DNA of 64,000 nucleotides from Arachis hypogaea. Its lineage: Eukaryota; Streptophyta; Magnoliopsida; Fabales; Fabaceae. Every line of letters begins with the position of its first letter. The stretch's first letter is position 1. Positions 25,501 to 37,539 of this stretch are shown piece after piece. The notes beneath the pieces are model-generated. The model made no database searches, was not told where the DNA came from, and saw only the letters and a program-made list of their open reading frames with translations. The translations under genes were made by a program, and so were the position numbers. The stretch is from contig NC_092055.1 in NCBI RefSeq assembly GCF_003086295.3, positions 124,721,484 to 124,785,483 on the forward strand, read 5' to 3'.

Positions 25501-25991
25501 TTTTAAAATGATTTCTAACATTTAATTTGATTCAATTTTATCCTTAACGTCTCAAATAAATTTCAATTCTACCGCTGCAATAAATTTTTTTTAACAGTCA
25601 ATAATTAATAAATATATATTTTTTTTAATTTTATCCTTATTCAAAATTTTAATTTTAACCCCAATCTACTTAAAATTTATAATATTATCCCAATCCCATC
25701 AATTCCTCCATCGTCGGTCTTCTTTTTCTCCTTCTGCGATGCGGGACACCCTCCACCTATCAATCATATCGCACAACCTCATAGATGTTTTTTTTTTATT
25801 GTATATGGATATTTCTTTTAAATTCAATGGATGTTGCTTGTTATTGTACATGGATGTTTCTTTTCATTTCGGCGCTAAGGTCCTGCATTTTCAGCGACAT
25901 TGATAGTGTGACAGGGGAGAGGAGAGTGGAGTGATTGCGGAAAAAATTAGGATAATGGAAAAAAAGAAAGGTATAATTAGGAGTAAGGATG

Positions 25992-26048
<57 letters not shown>

Positions 26049-29000
26049 TAGTGGCCTGTGGTGTAGCCCGTTGACCGTTGTCACGCGTTTTGGCTCCTTC
26101 ATGCGTCCGCAACCGCCGCACGCAATCCAGCCTCATTGCGCCTCCATCGCGCCATGGGGATTGCCTCTGCCCTCTGTCGTTGCTGCTGTATCGTTGGGCT
26201 TCACGAGGGAGAAGTCGTGTCGATGGCACAATTGCAACACCCCTTGCATCGTCATCCTCCATTGTGCCCCTCCGCCGATGTCAAACTTCTTTTTCTCCTT
26301 CTGCGACGTGGGGTGCCCTCCACCTTCTATCGATCATGTCGTATAGCCTCACATATGTTTTTTTTTTATTGTACATGGATGTTTCTTTAAGTTCGATGGA
26401 TATTGCTTTAAATTCGATGAATGTTGCTTTTTATTGTACATGGATGTTTCTTTTTATTGCGGTAACATTGACGATGACAGGGGAGGAGAGAGTGGAGTGA
26501 CTGCGGTGAAAATAGGATAATGAAAAAGGAGAAAGGTGTAATTGAGAGTAAGGATGGATAATACGTTTTTTCATGTTTAGTGAACTTGTGGATGCGGTGT
26601 AGCTTGTTGTTTACGTCGTTCACATTTTTTATTATCTATCTAGTGAAACCATTATAACTTTTAAATAGATTGAAGTTAAAATTAAAATTTTGAATAAAAG
26701 TAAAGTTGGAAGAAAAATATTCATTAATTATTGACGATTAAAAAATTGACGGCAGAGGTAGAATTAAAAAATATTAGAGACAAAAAAATATATTTTATCT
26801 TAAAAAATTTAATTGGTCACTTAAGTTGAGCATATATATTAACAATTATGTTACAATTTAAAAAGTATAATGAATGGAGTTTAAACTTTTGAGTATTTTT
26901 AATTATTTATTATTACATATTTATTTTATTATAAATTTAAATGTGTTTTTTTAATAATGCTTTATTTATATTTCATACGTTCTAATATATTTTAAGATTA
27001 GACCAAAATTTAATAACATATCAGACTTCATATTTATAATAATAGATAGGTCAAAGTCACACCAAATGGTGAATATAATGATTTGGATTTGTTTCATTTT
27101 GCTATGAAATGTTATTAGGATGTACGAATATATTCTTCAATTGAATCAGTAGATTTATCTATAGAAGTCTTAAGCATCACACACAAACAAGCACCATATT
27201 TGAACAATTGAACTGAATAACTTACTTCTTTATTTCCAGGGTCTATTGCATTCAGCATCTCTGCAAGAACATCCAAGATACCACGTGCGTTTTGAATCTC
27301 AGACAAACTGGATATAAAAAGGTCAATTAAAAAAATATAGGATAAGAGCATTGTTGGTAGAAAATTTTATAGAACTCTTTTCATTGATAATCTTTAACAT
27401 GTATATGTCAGTTTTTTTTTTTATCATCCTCATCATAGTCATCATCATAATAGTTGTTTTTGGTAGTCTGATCTTTCGTAAAAAAGTTAGTACATAAAGT
27501 ACCATCTCTCTCTCATCTCTCTTTAAAATCTAAATACCTATCAGAAGTTGGAATCCAGGAATAGAAATCGATTCCTTCTTCAAACCATATTAAAGATCTA
27601 ACAATCATTTTAGTTGGAAAAATAGTTAGAAGGCAAGGCCAATTGGGAGGGAAAAAATGCTTAAAAATGACATTTGCTCTAAGAAAAAAGAGAGTTCTGA
27701 AACAAGTGATCAAGGTGATAAATATGGCTATGATACTCAATTACGTTGGGTTTATATGTAATTACCGACAAAGAAAGATCATAAGATAGAAGGAAAGTAT
27801 GAAAGTAATAGAAAACTATATAGATCAGCATAAGAAAACTGAGTCCATTTCTCATAATAAAAAGAGATAGAAATACACCTTAGGGTTGGAAACTCAGCCT
27901 CGGTTGATGACCCGGTTGATGATGACCCAGCTGTGTCCCCCTGCACATCAAAGTTGCGGATATTTTGTGGATGTGATGTCAATGGACGTGTTTGTAGAGG
28001 TGTGAATACAGGTGGAGAACTTTCAGATCTTGGAGGGAATACTGCTCCTGCATGCTGAAATAGACAAATACTTCATAGGATTCAAGAAATAAGCAAAAAC
28101 TAATTCTTAAATGTATGTGCAAGTGCTTTGAATGTTACCATTCACATTGAAAACCCATCTAAACAGTAAGATGAAAGAATTATGCAAAATACTACTCTTT
28201 AGAGAATTTCCCCCATGCTCATATATAAGGAAAAAAGATCATTAAGTTAAAATAACTTGTTTGTAAACCTACCAACAGTTCTTGGTATGCAGCATAATAT
28301 TGAGGATATCTTGCTCTTTGCCCTCCAAAGGCTTCTTGCCAAGTATCAATAAGATTCAGTATCTTCTCTCTGACATTAGAATCAGGCTACAATTGGCATG
28401 ACAAATAACATAAATATAATTTATAAAATGAAAGCATGTATGAAAGGAAGGATATGGAAACATAAAAGAGATATGTCTACCTTTTTCCTTGCTACTTTCA
28501 CCATCTCATGAAGAACCTCTTTCTCTGCAACATGCATGTGAACAGTATCTCCACAGTTCTTTACAATTGTTTCCAGCAACTAAAATATTAGACACCAATT
28601 TAAAACCGAATGAGCTTTTGCAGTTGTTAAAGATGATACAAATATGTTTGTTATATCCACAATTGAGAAAATCTTCCTATTTAAAGAAACATAATTTGAA
28701 CAGCTACTATGCTATTTTCATTAGAAACTCTGTCTAAGGCAATCTGAATGCACAACAACCGCATTAAAGAATAGATATTAACCATTTACAGTGAACACTA
28801 GCGACTCAACTCCAAGTCTCCAAAATTTAGTACATTGATCCTACTTTTGAAACATCAAAGAAAGCGATATTTAAGAAGCTATCTGGACAACACTTCAATT
28901 TCACATAAAAAGTAGAAGTGACAAAATGATGTTACGAGAATTTTAATTGCTTGCAATTCAAGCCTATCACCTCACAACTCAAATAGTGACCAACTTTGTC

Positions 29001-30133
29001 GAAGTTTGAAATCAAAATAAATGTGAAAAGGAAAACACATACATGAAAGATACATAAACATATCTACTTACAGTTAATGCAAGGAGTTGAGCTTTAGGAT
29101 TTTTACTTCGAATCCGCCTCTTTATGCCTTTAACGACATCCTTTGCTTGCCTGATAAATCATAACCAAATTGATTTCTCAAACTCTAGAAGTATAAACCA
29201 AGATAGAGAGAAATAAAATATCGTAAATTGAGTTCCATTTCAACTTGTGAAAGCTCCAAAGAAAGTGCACACAAGAAACAAGAATAAGTAAAAATTGATA
29301 TGGCAGTATGGCACCAACTTTCTCCCATTGACAAAAGACATCACTCACAATGAGCATGAATAATACATTTTTTTTATATTTAACATAAATACTACATAAT
29401 TATAAGAAGTGTATAAATTCATGGATAATCAACGATACAAAGTTTTATTGCGTGTAGTTTTCACCAAGTATAGTGTTTTATGGTATTATATTCTTAAATA
29501 AAGCACAGTGTGAATCCCTGTGAATTGCACAAATCACTGTCTGTGATAATGGTTTTGTACCATAATAGTTTATACTGAATATCAAAACTCTAAATTCAGA
29601 TATGCCAACTCTAGATTCCAATTCTAGACATCGCTGATCGCACTCCATAAATAATAATATTCACTCTTAGAAATTTTCTCCTTTTTTCTTGTCATTTAAA
29701 ATAATCTGAATCATTTTCTTAGGTATCTGAATTTACAGTCGAATTAAAAGATTTCTTTTCTATTTCTTATTTTTTAAAATAGTTGATCCCTTGGTTTTAA
29801 GCCAGTAATGAAAAAATTGAAATCGTAATTCATCGCCGAGAATAAGTAACTGCAGAAAACTTCACCTCCAAGGCAACAACATATCTAGAAAATTAGAAAT
29901 TAATGGAAAGTGTGAAGATTTTGAGAAAAATAAGTAACAAAAAATTTCATTCATAAAAAAATGTTAATAATTCCGAGACGAAAAAGAAGAAGAAAATTGC
30001 AAATGAAGAAAGAATGTAGATATATGGTGTACCCAGGATCATGGTTGAGTATGTCACAGATTTCAAGGTTCAAAGCCCAATCAGGACCAATCAGCATGTC
30101 GCTCGTGGCACGTTCAACTAACGAGTTCACCAT
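21572..30133 (-). CDS. TOM1-like VHS-GAT protein (TOL6-like ESCRT-0-type ubiquitin adaptor)
   Basis: Ten exons on the - strand: 30033-30133, 29072-29150, 28481-28579, 28273-28386, 27879-28054, 27226-27307, 24707-24792, 23554-23745, 22489-23009 and 21572-22191. All junctions are GT-AG with consistent phase, giving 689 aa. Residues 1-131 are a VHS domain ([40 protein letters not shown]). Residues about 190-275 are a GAT domain ([48 protein letters not shown]). A long Q/N-rich tail with NALVLFDMF follows, ending in [20 protein letters not shown] proteins bind ubiquitinated plasma-membrane cargo and pass it to ESCRT for vacuolar degradation. Length and tail fit TOL6. The start is the first in-frame ATG; a stop-free frame continues 47 codons upstream without ATG. 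Confidence 0.93.
22255..22400 (-). repeat. AT-rich dispersed repeat in a TOL6 intron
   Basis: The stretch with tataaatatatatgtaattt and taactcatttttaatatata in intron 9 is the reverse complement, with divergence, of 33305-33435 (gttaaacatatatatattta). It is a short dispersed repeat of unknown class; no target-site duplication was found. Confidence 0.5.
24020..24592. mobile_element. Inverted-repeat MITE in a TOL6 intron
   Basis: The first ~150 bp (ctaaccataaaagatttaac, gataaaattaaccataac) match the reverse complement of the last ~160 bp (ggttaaaaatagttc end) with moderate divergence. This forms a foldback of about 570 bp in the intron between exons 7 and 8. The ends lie in A-rich sequence, so the target-site duplication cannot be fixed. 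It has no coding capacity and is non-autonomous. Confidence 0.6.
25461..26799. mobile_element. Non-autonomous MULE-type element in TOL6 intron 6
   Basis: Long terminal inverted repeats are visible: left gggtaaaatatactttttgt; right, reverse-complemented, gataaaatatatttttttgt. Similarity extends about 200 bp inward. A perfect 9-bp duplication ttaaaaaat flanks the element (25452-25460 and 26800-26808), the size typical of Mutator-like elements. The interior is not TIR: it contains two diverged ~280-bp direct copies (about 25715-25995 and 26280-26560) around an AT microsatellite and a GC-rich segment (26046-26265) unlike the surrounding intron. No transposase is present. It lies between TOL6 exons 6 and 7 and enlarges that intron to 2.4 kb. 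Confidence 0.8.
25997..26045 (+). repeat. AT microsatellite
   Basis: A run of about 24 TA units lies inside the MULE-type element in TOL6 intron 6. Confidence 0.9.
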
Positions 30134-31034
30134 TTCTCTTTCGTCAGCGATAACCACAGCAACGATTCTATCCGATCGGTGCTTCTTTCCTTTCCTCCGG
30201 TGTCGGAAATCTGGTTTTCCAATGGGATCGAAGACCGATTCCGGCGACGCGATGAAGAGACTTATGTTTATAAGTTATAACGGAATTAACGGTTTCTCAT
30301 TATTCTCTCTCTTATTATGCGCTGCTAGCTGAATTTCGTTGAGAAAAGGTAGGGCCTAGAGGGTAGAGGAGGAATTGGAATGCGGAACTATCAAAATAAT
30401 ATTTGAATTGAAAATTTTGAAAGGAAAAAGTATTATTTTTTACCAAATCTTAATATTTGGTCCATAATATTTTAACGTTTTATTTTAGCTTTAAAATTTT
30501 TAAATATTTTATTTTAGTGTCAAAAAATTTAAAATGATTTAATGCAATTTTATCATCGAATTTAATGCAAACAATTTATATATTGAAAAGTCAATATTTA
30601 ATTTTAGTATATAAATAAAATCGATCTACTAATAATTATTAATATAATTTTTTAAAAAATATTAATAATTAATTATTAGAATTTAAAATTTTTTTAAAAA
30701 AATATTATAAAATTTTTTTAATTATGTTTTAATATGACTTAATTAATAATATTATTAATGTCCACATCACTTATTCTATTAAGTTATTAAATTTAACAAA
30801 AAAAAAAACATTGAACATATGCAAAAATTTTTAAAACAAATAACACGTTCAAAATATTAAAAATTAAATTAGTACTTTATCTATTTTTTTAATATATTGC
30901 CAATCATGGGACTCCATCTTTCCAATTTTTTTTCTTGATAACTGTTTTTTCACTTCCACAGCAAAGTAAACAGAGACGTGTGACCATTTTAGTCAAACAT
31001 TTTTTAGATACAATGATAGAATATGATATTTTTA
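30134..31034. other. TOL6-like 5' flank and AT-rich spacer
   Basis: 30134-30274 is open in the TOL6 frame but lacks ATG and is treated as 5' UTR. The 5' leader and promoter of the - strand gene lie at about 30134-30450. From 30450 to 31034 the DNA is AT-rich and resembles dispersed legume repeats, with no gene. Confidence 0.5.
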
Positions 31035-31383
31035 GGAAAAAAAAAATAAATAGGTCCTTAACCTTTTAGTTTGTGAATATTTATATCTTTGAGAATTTAA
31101 AAATACATTTAAGTCTCTAATTTTTTTAAAATTTGGTTATATTGATCTATGTATCTAATTTATCCTATTTTAAAAACTCCCCCATTCGTGCATCCGTATA
31201 TCGACTAGGCCAGTACAATGAAAGCTATGTTTGATTTTTTTGTTAGATTTGTCAGACCCAAGTGAACAGAAAGATCAATGTGTCCAAATTTTGAGAATAT
31301 CAGAGACTTAAATGTATTTTCAAATCGTTGGAAATTTAAATATCCGTGGAACAAAGGGTAAAAGACCTATTTGTTCTTTTTTC
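31035..31383. mobile_element. 349-bp MITE with 9-bp target duplication (Mutator-type)
   Basis: Terminal inverted repeats of about 100 bp: the left end contains aataaataggtccttaacc and acatttaagtctctaat; the right end, reverse-complemented, contains aacaaataggtcttttaccc and acatttaagtctctgat. A perfect 9-bp direct repeat atattttta flanks it (31026-31034 and 31384-31392). It is non-coding and non-autonomous. Confidence 0.8.
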
Positions 31384-31966
31384 ATATTTTTAAAATAGTC
31401 ATCTAAATATTTTTTAAAAGAAATTTGAGTTAAATACAAATTATTTCTTAAATACAAAAATTACATGTTTGTCATTTATAAAAAATATAATATTTTTTAT
31501 TATTTTTATTGTATTTTTAAATTATTTAAAATTTATTTATTATTTACATCTTTTGAAATTATTTTTGTTGATAACATAAATTTTTTTATTACTTTTAATA
31601 GTTTATCTTTATTTATAATGTTAGGTCGTTGAAGTTTAAGATTTTGATGCTTAACTTTTTATAAACTATAAAGTATGTCAATCATGCAAAGAGTATAATA
31701 AAATTAACTACCAATATAAAATCAACCATGCTAGGCAGTCAACTAAAATATCATTACTAGTCGAATTATAAAAACACCAAAAAAAAAAAAAAAAATAAAA
31801 CAAAAAAATAGTATCTAATTCACTCCAAAAACTCACTTTTAATGTTATACTAAAAAAAAGACTCATTTGAACCTTCACCACTTCACTTTCTTCTGTTACA
31901 TCTTTTTTTTCCAAGGGAAATACTACCTTCGTTGTGCCCAACCTTCACCGCACATTCCCCTCCCCC

Positions 31967-32168
31967 TAGTGCGCTATCTCCACCGTGCTCTGCACTCCCA
32001 TGCACTGCCCTCCTATGTGTTGCCCTCCTTATGTGCATCATCTTGGTCACAGCATCGCCGTCCCCTCAGTGTGCTACCTCCACCGTACTCTACACTCCCA
32101 TGCACTGCACTCTCGTGCGTTGCCCTCCTCATGTGCGTTGTTTGCGTAATCTTGGTCACAGCATCGTC
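31967..32168 (+). repeat. Tandem duplication of a ~100-bp GC-richer unit
   Basis: About 31967-32062 and 32066-32168 are two copies of a unit containing ctccaccgt, actcccatgcactgc and cttggtcacagcatcg. Two overlapping open frames here are products of this repeat and show no known domain. The AT-rich DNA at 31393-31960 before it shows nothing recognisable. Confidence 0.7.
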
Positions 32169-32272
32169 GTCGTCGAACTTCAGCAGTGCCATCATTTAGA
32201 GCAGGTCGCTATGGTTGCCGTTTGTTGTTGTTCCTCTATTCCTCGTCGTCCATCCGAGTCTGGTATTTGAAA

Positions 32273-32790
32273 AAGAACATCCAAAAACGAACGAAAAGAA
32301 AAATCTCAAACATAACGAAAAGAAACATCCAAAACATCACGATAAAACCATCCAAAAACTAACAAAAAATTCAAAATTATAAAAAAAGACACATTCGAAA
32401 ACCTAACAAGAAAATATTTAAAACCTAACAAAAGATAAATATCCAAATCATTTAGAAAATATCGAATAACAAAAAGGAATATCCATAATTATGAGAAAAA
32501 GAACATCCGAAACATAACAAAAAGAAACATTCGAAATCTAATAAAAGAATCCAGAACATCATAAAAAACCATCCAAAATTAATTAATAAAAAGAAACATC
32601 TACCATTATTGAAAAAAGAACATCCGAAACATAGAAAAAGAATCATTTGAAACTTAATAAAAGAAGCATCCAATATTTAATAAAAAACCATCCAAAACTA
32701 ACAAAAAATTTCTAAAATTATTGAAAAAAGAACAACCAAAATATAACAAAAATATATCTAAAATCTAACAAAGAAAAAACATAAAAAATA
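32273..32790 (+). repeat. Degenerate minisatellite, ~20-30-bp unit
   Basis: Many imperfect copies of a unit close to aaaagaaacatccaaaacct(aac) follow one another. Unit length varies between about 20 and 30 bp. The reverse complement (ggatgtttctttt) also occurs inside the MULE-type element in TOL6 intron 6, so the motif is dispersed. The following 32791-33680 contains AT-rich spacer and the second copy of the repeat seen at 22255-22400. Confidence 0.7.
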
Positions 32791-33680
32791 GTTGTAAATA
32801 TCTTATGAACCTATTAAAGAGGAAGAAGGTTCACAAGCTCAGAATTTTCTTCATGTGAAAGATATTTCATAGACATATCGCGTATAACACTAAAATTGGA
32901 ATCTCCTTCATCAATTGAAGGACGCTGCCCATGAAGGACACCGACACCACTGATGATTCGTGCTCCACGTGAGGCTATTATAGATTTAAACAGTAATGTA
33001 GAATCATCCAATCAACAGCGCATAATTTTGCTATAGAATTAGTGAACAAGCGCATAAAATTCTACATAATTACGACGGCAGGTGGAGACCCACGGCGTGC
33101 TGATGATTTGACGGCAACAGGGAGACGCACGTCACGACAAAATTAATGATCAAAAGAAGAACACGAAATGGAGGACGAGAGGCGCATAATGAACTTTTTG
33201 AATGGTAAACGAGCATTAAATAAGTGTTTGTTAATTTAAAATCATGGTTTTTATGAAAAGTTGGCTGGTTTGTTACATTGTTGGCAGGAAAAAGAGTTGG
33301 CTATCTATATTTTTCGTATAAAATATACGTTAAAGTACAAAATATACATTAAAAATGAGTTAAACATATATATATTTATACCTAAATAGATGGTGACTAA
33401 TTGTAATGACTGATTTTAGTGTACACATAATATTTTTGAAACTATATACACACAAATACTCATTTAACCATATTAATGTTAAATTTGACTATTAATAACA
33501 TAATCAAATTAATTTTAAATAATATGTTTACAATCTTACTTCTATATTATTTTTAAATATTATTATGTAAATTATAACTTATAGTATTCGAGTATCAAAT
33601 TAATTATTAAAAAAAATATGTAACTATATAAGATTTTTGTATATGTATGTAGGCAAAGTATTTAATAAAATTTTTATAGA

Positions 33681-35413
33681 GAGCTCCATATATGTTTTTT
33701 GTTTCCTAACATTTTTAAATTTTTTTTAAATGTCTTTTATTATTTAATTCAATTTAATTTTTTCCTTAACATTTGAATTAATCTTCAATTTGACCATCAT
33801 CGTTAAATTTTAAACGGTCAACCGTTAATCAATATTTTTATTCTAATTTTACCCTTGATTATTTCTTTTATTTTTTATTTCAATCCAAATTTTAACCCCA
33901 AATCCACCCCCTCTTAATCTTGAATTCTACCACCCTCTAACCATTAACAACCCAGCACCTTTTACCTCCACTATCACCACCTGCCAATCTCTTGTAAAGC
34001 TTCTATAGCCCTTTTTCACTCATTCCCTACAAAATTATCAAAAAACAAAATCTTTAAAAGTACCAAATTCAAATTTTCTATGCATAATTTGCAAGTTTCT
34101 ACACGACCCAAATGACCAAAAGTTCAAACTTCAGACACAATTTGTGCTGATTGAAGCTAGAATTTTCAATAAGTAAAAACAGGTAACGCAAAGCATTGAG
34201 AGAAATATAAAGAGATGGTGAGCCATTGATGCCATCGTCGACAAAAAATGAGAAAGAATGGAAGGATGCGAAGCAGGAACACACACACGCAGAGTGAAAG
34301 AGAGATAGCTCGGCAAGAGTGACGAATAAGATGGGAGCCCGTGCCGCCGTACCTCTGGTCGCGGGAGAACGTCGAGCACTGATGCCACCGGAGGATGATG
34401 TTGCACCGCCACAGGTGTTGTTCGAGGCTGCCATTGCTGCTATTTCGCCTTGCCCTGTGATGCCCTGTGCCACCCAAAGTGTTGCTAGTGACGTCCGCTC
34501 CTACTGAAGTAGTTTGTTGTTCTGCATTTGCACCCTCCACCACCATTTTTGTTCCTTCTCAGCCACACCTCTGCTTGTTGGAACCACTGCTGGAGGTGGC
34601 AATGCGAGACAGATCTAGGAGGTGCCACGAGGTGGAGACCTAGACAGAGGGGCGGAGAAGAAGAGGGAGGAGGAGGAACAATGGTGACGCTAAAAAACGA
34701 GAATAGAGAGGAAGAGGGTGGAGGAAGGGCATCGGAGATATGTTGGAGAAGATATGTAGATGAGAGTAAAAGAAGAGTTTATGGGTTTGAGAGACTGAAG
34801 AGAGGATGAGTGGATGATAGGAAGAAATGCTGCATTTGTTTCTGAGAACAAGACAAGACAAGACTTTAAGAACAAGACACAAAGGATAGAGACACAAAAT
34901 TTTGTAGTTTTATATTCTGTTTGGTGATAAATCAGAACAAATTATGAAAATTCAATTTATTCTCATTTTTTTCATTAAAAAATTTGAGACAAAAAATATA
35001 ATAATAAAAAATATAATTATAAAAAATTAACAAGAATAATGAAAGAAAAAATAAAAAATAAGTTGTGTCCTTTGTTAGTGTCTCTGTGTCCTTCCTGTCA
35101 AGATGAACACAAAATACACTAATTCAGTATCTTTGGACACATTGTCTCTGTCCATATCTCCTCTGTCAAACACGATTTTGTGTCTCAGTGTCCCTGTCTT
35201 AGTGTCCTATCTCTGTAAACAAACGCAGCCAAAGGTTTCAGGATAAAACTGGAATAAAAATGTTGACTAACAGTTGACTACTTAAAATTTAACATTAAAG
35301 ATAAAATTGAAAGTTATTTCAAACGTTAAGGAAAAAATTGAATCGAATTAAAAGTTAAAGGTATTTTTGAATAATTTTAAAAATGTTAAAGACAAAAAGC
35401 ATATTTTACCCCC
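33681..35413. mobile_element. Non-autonomous MULE-type element with GC-rich interior
   Basis: The two ends form long inverted repeats of about 170 bp: left tttccttaacatttgaatta and taaacggtcaaccgttaat; right, reverse-complemented, ttccttaacgtttgaaataa and agtagtcaactgttagtc. The right terminus, read inward, is gggggtaaaatatgcttttt, nearly the terminus of the element at 25461, so both belong to one family. I cannot confirm a target-site duplication. The interior holds a GC-rich segment (34310-34680) with several overlapping open frames of unknown origin and a second foldback (34828-35230). No transposase. Confidence 0.65.
34828..35230. mobile_element. Nested foldback MITE
   Basis: The left end, gctgcatttgtttctgag, pairs with the reverse complement of the right end, gctgcgtttgtttacagag. 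The inner arms are rich in gacac/gagacac motifs on both sides. It lies inside the 33681-35413 element. A target-site duplication is not clear, so the class is uncertain (the termini resemble PIF/Harbinger MITEs). Confidence 0.5.
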
Positions 35414-35527
35414 TTAAATTGTTTCCGAAAAGATCCTAACTCATTATGATGTATTTATTTATTATTAGTAATAAAATTTATTATATTTTTAAATAGACTC
35501 AAACAGTCTAATTCAAAATATCCCTAA

Positions 35528-35932
35528 GATCTTGTTTGAAATGTTAAGAATTAGAACTTATTTAAGATTTAATTTTTTTTCTTAATTTGAAATAACTAAA
35601 AATTAATGATTTAAATTCTTTTGAGAATTTCAATTCCTATTTTGTCCTCATTTATAAATCAATTCTTATACTCTTGAAACCTACTATGAAAATGTAAAAA
35701 ATATATCTATTTACAATTAATAAAATAATTTTGTCAAGGATAATATTGTAAAAAAAGAAAATTTAATTCATATAAAAATTATTCCAAATCAAAGAATTTA
35801 ATTCTATTATATTCTATTAATATATTAAAGTCATTCTAAATTATAGAATTGAATTTTAAATAGAACTGAATTCTTTTTTTTTTAAAGGAAATAAAATTCT
35901 GTTCTCATATTAAATTGTTTCCAAACAAGCTC
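35528..35932. mobile_element. Tourist-like (PIF/Harbinger) MITE
   Basis: Termini gatcttgtttg and, reverse-complemented, gagcttgtttg are flanked by taa on both sides (35525-35527 and 35933-35935), the 3-bp duplication typical of PIF/Harbinger. The subterminal arms (gaatttcaattcctat and its partner near the right end) continue the inverted similarity. 405 bp, non-coding. Confidence 0.75.
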
Positions 35933-35935
35933 TAA

Positions 35936-37405
35936 ATTAAGAGCATCATCAACAAAGTTGAATCTTCAACCCCATTGAAAATACCCACCCACCTAGACAG
36001 TAGCCGGCGACGAGACCTTGCCAGCAGAACAAACTTGATAGAATTTTAATTTGTTAGGAACTTTGTTGAGAAAATAGAATTTTGTTGTGTTACTCTTCCG
36101 ACTTGTTCATCTTTAATCCATATTGATTAAACCAAGATTCTTGCAGCCTCTTTTTCTCCCTTTTTTAACGTTTATGGTTATACCAAAACTGAATGTTAGT
36201 ATCCCAATTTACTTCTGTAGTCAATATCTACAATCCTAATGCACTCATTAATAATGTTGTAGTTGTATATGTGTTGCAATTGCTGCTACCACTTGCATTG
36301 CGTCTATATATTGTTATTGACTATATAATCATATCTTGGGTGAGTAGTGCAAAGAAGAGGGCATGAAGGTATCGGTGAAGATGAGGATGCCAGAGAAGGG
36401 AGTAGACAGAGTAGCTGGAGAGGGAACAAGAGCGTGAGGAGAGTGCGTTGTGCAGGAACTTCCAAAGTCAAGGAGCTGACCAGACTACGTAGGTCAACTT
36501 GGAGTGGTTAAGGAAGTTGATGAGTTTGATAACGCAAGAACGAAAGGGTAGTGGAGGCGGCCGCAATGGTTCAGGAAAGTTAGAACCGTTTCCTTGGTCT
36601 TATGACCATGGTCGTTGGTGCTATTTAAGATCCACTATCGACTGCCGCTTCGGTAAGTGGGCATTTCTTAGTAGGATTGAAGATTCAACTTTATTTATAA
36701 ATGCACTTATCTTAGAAATATTTTTAATTAAACTTAGTTTATTTTAGAAATATGATAAATTTTAGGATGAATGGACAAAAGTACACATGAATTTTCACAC
36801 GGTGGATAGATGTATACTCTAATTTTTTAATGAGTCATGTGTACACATCAATATCAAACTCTGTTGGTCATTTCTATCCTTCCATCACCTGAGTAACTTT
36901 TCTAGCAGTAGTGGCTGCCAGGTGGCGCCTTATTTGCCATGGGTGGCTCTGTGCATTGTGTGACATGGCTCTTTTGATGATACAATGGAAAATAAGGGTT
37001 AAATTTTTGAATTTGTTAATTAGAATAAAAAAGAAAAAGCTTTACAAGTTATAACGTCTACTCATTCTCTTCATTCTCAGAAGTTAATTCAAATAATAGA
37101 GACCTAGCAGAGAGTGAACAATGAGAGTGAAATGTTAAAGTCTTCGCATTTGTTGCAGTGTGTGGTTTTCGTTCTATTCTGAAGGCAAACGTGAAAGGGC
37201 GAGAAGGGTTTCTTCCACACGTAGGATAGTAGACGAATGAGGAGAGTTGAGCAGTAGACGCGATCAAAGGTAATGCTTCCCCCTTGTTAATTGTTTGGTT
37301 TATGATTTACCGAAAAAGGCTATTCATTAGTGAGTGATGTTAATTTATATTTTGATTGTTCGATAGTTTGATTGAGGGTTTTTCCATAAACAGAAGGCAA
37401 ATAAT
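35936..37405. other. Spacer leading into the MULE; probable MULE 5' region
   Basis: 35936-36750 shows no convincing gene; an open frame at 36499-36747 has no known domain. From about 36760 (caaaagtacacatgaatttt) to 37405 the text is probably the non-coding 5' end of the MULE whose coding remnant starts at 37406. I could not pair a terminal inverted repeat, because the other end lies beyond the window or is lost. Confidence 0.4.
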
Positions 37406-37539
37406 ATAACATTTTTGTATCATCATAAGGGACGATTTGAGAAAAACACGAACGGAGTTCTGAAATATATTGGAGGGGAGGTTGTTGCGATTCCAAGGGT
37501 GAATGTGGAAACCCTTAATACATTTTTCATAGTGGGGTT
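37406..37539 (+). pseudogene. MULE transposase, N-terminal fragment
   Basis: The translation YHHKGRFEKNTNGVLKYIGG followed by EVVAIPRVNVETLNTFF matches the N-terminal module of plant MuDR-type transposases (GRF...G.L.YIGGEV pattern). There is no ATG at the usual place (ATA instead). The frame is interrupted exactly at the gggtt target site by the LTR that starts at 37540. The gene resumes after the right-hand LTR at 61276. Confidence 0.75.

Noticed and set aside
26044..26500. Overlapping + strand frames of 84-140 codons in TOL6 intron 6
   Set aside because: They lie inside the MULE-type element on the strand opposite TOL6, lack motifs, and come from GC-rich cargo and microsatellite edges.
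34099..34546. Overlapping open frames in the GC-rich interior (three on the - strand)
   Set aside because: No domain and no splice evidence. Open frames are expected in a GC-rich island inside a non-autonomous transposon.
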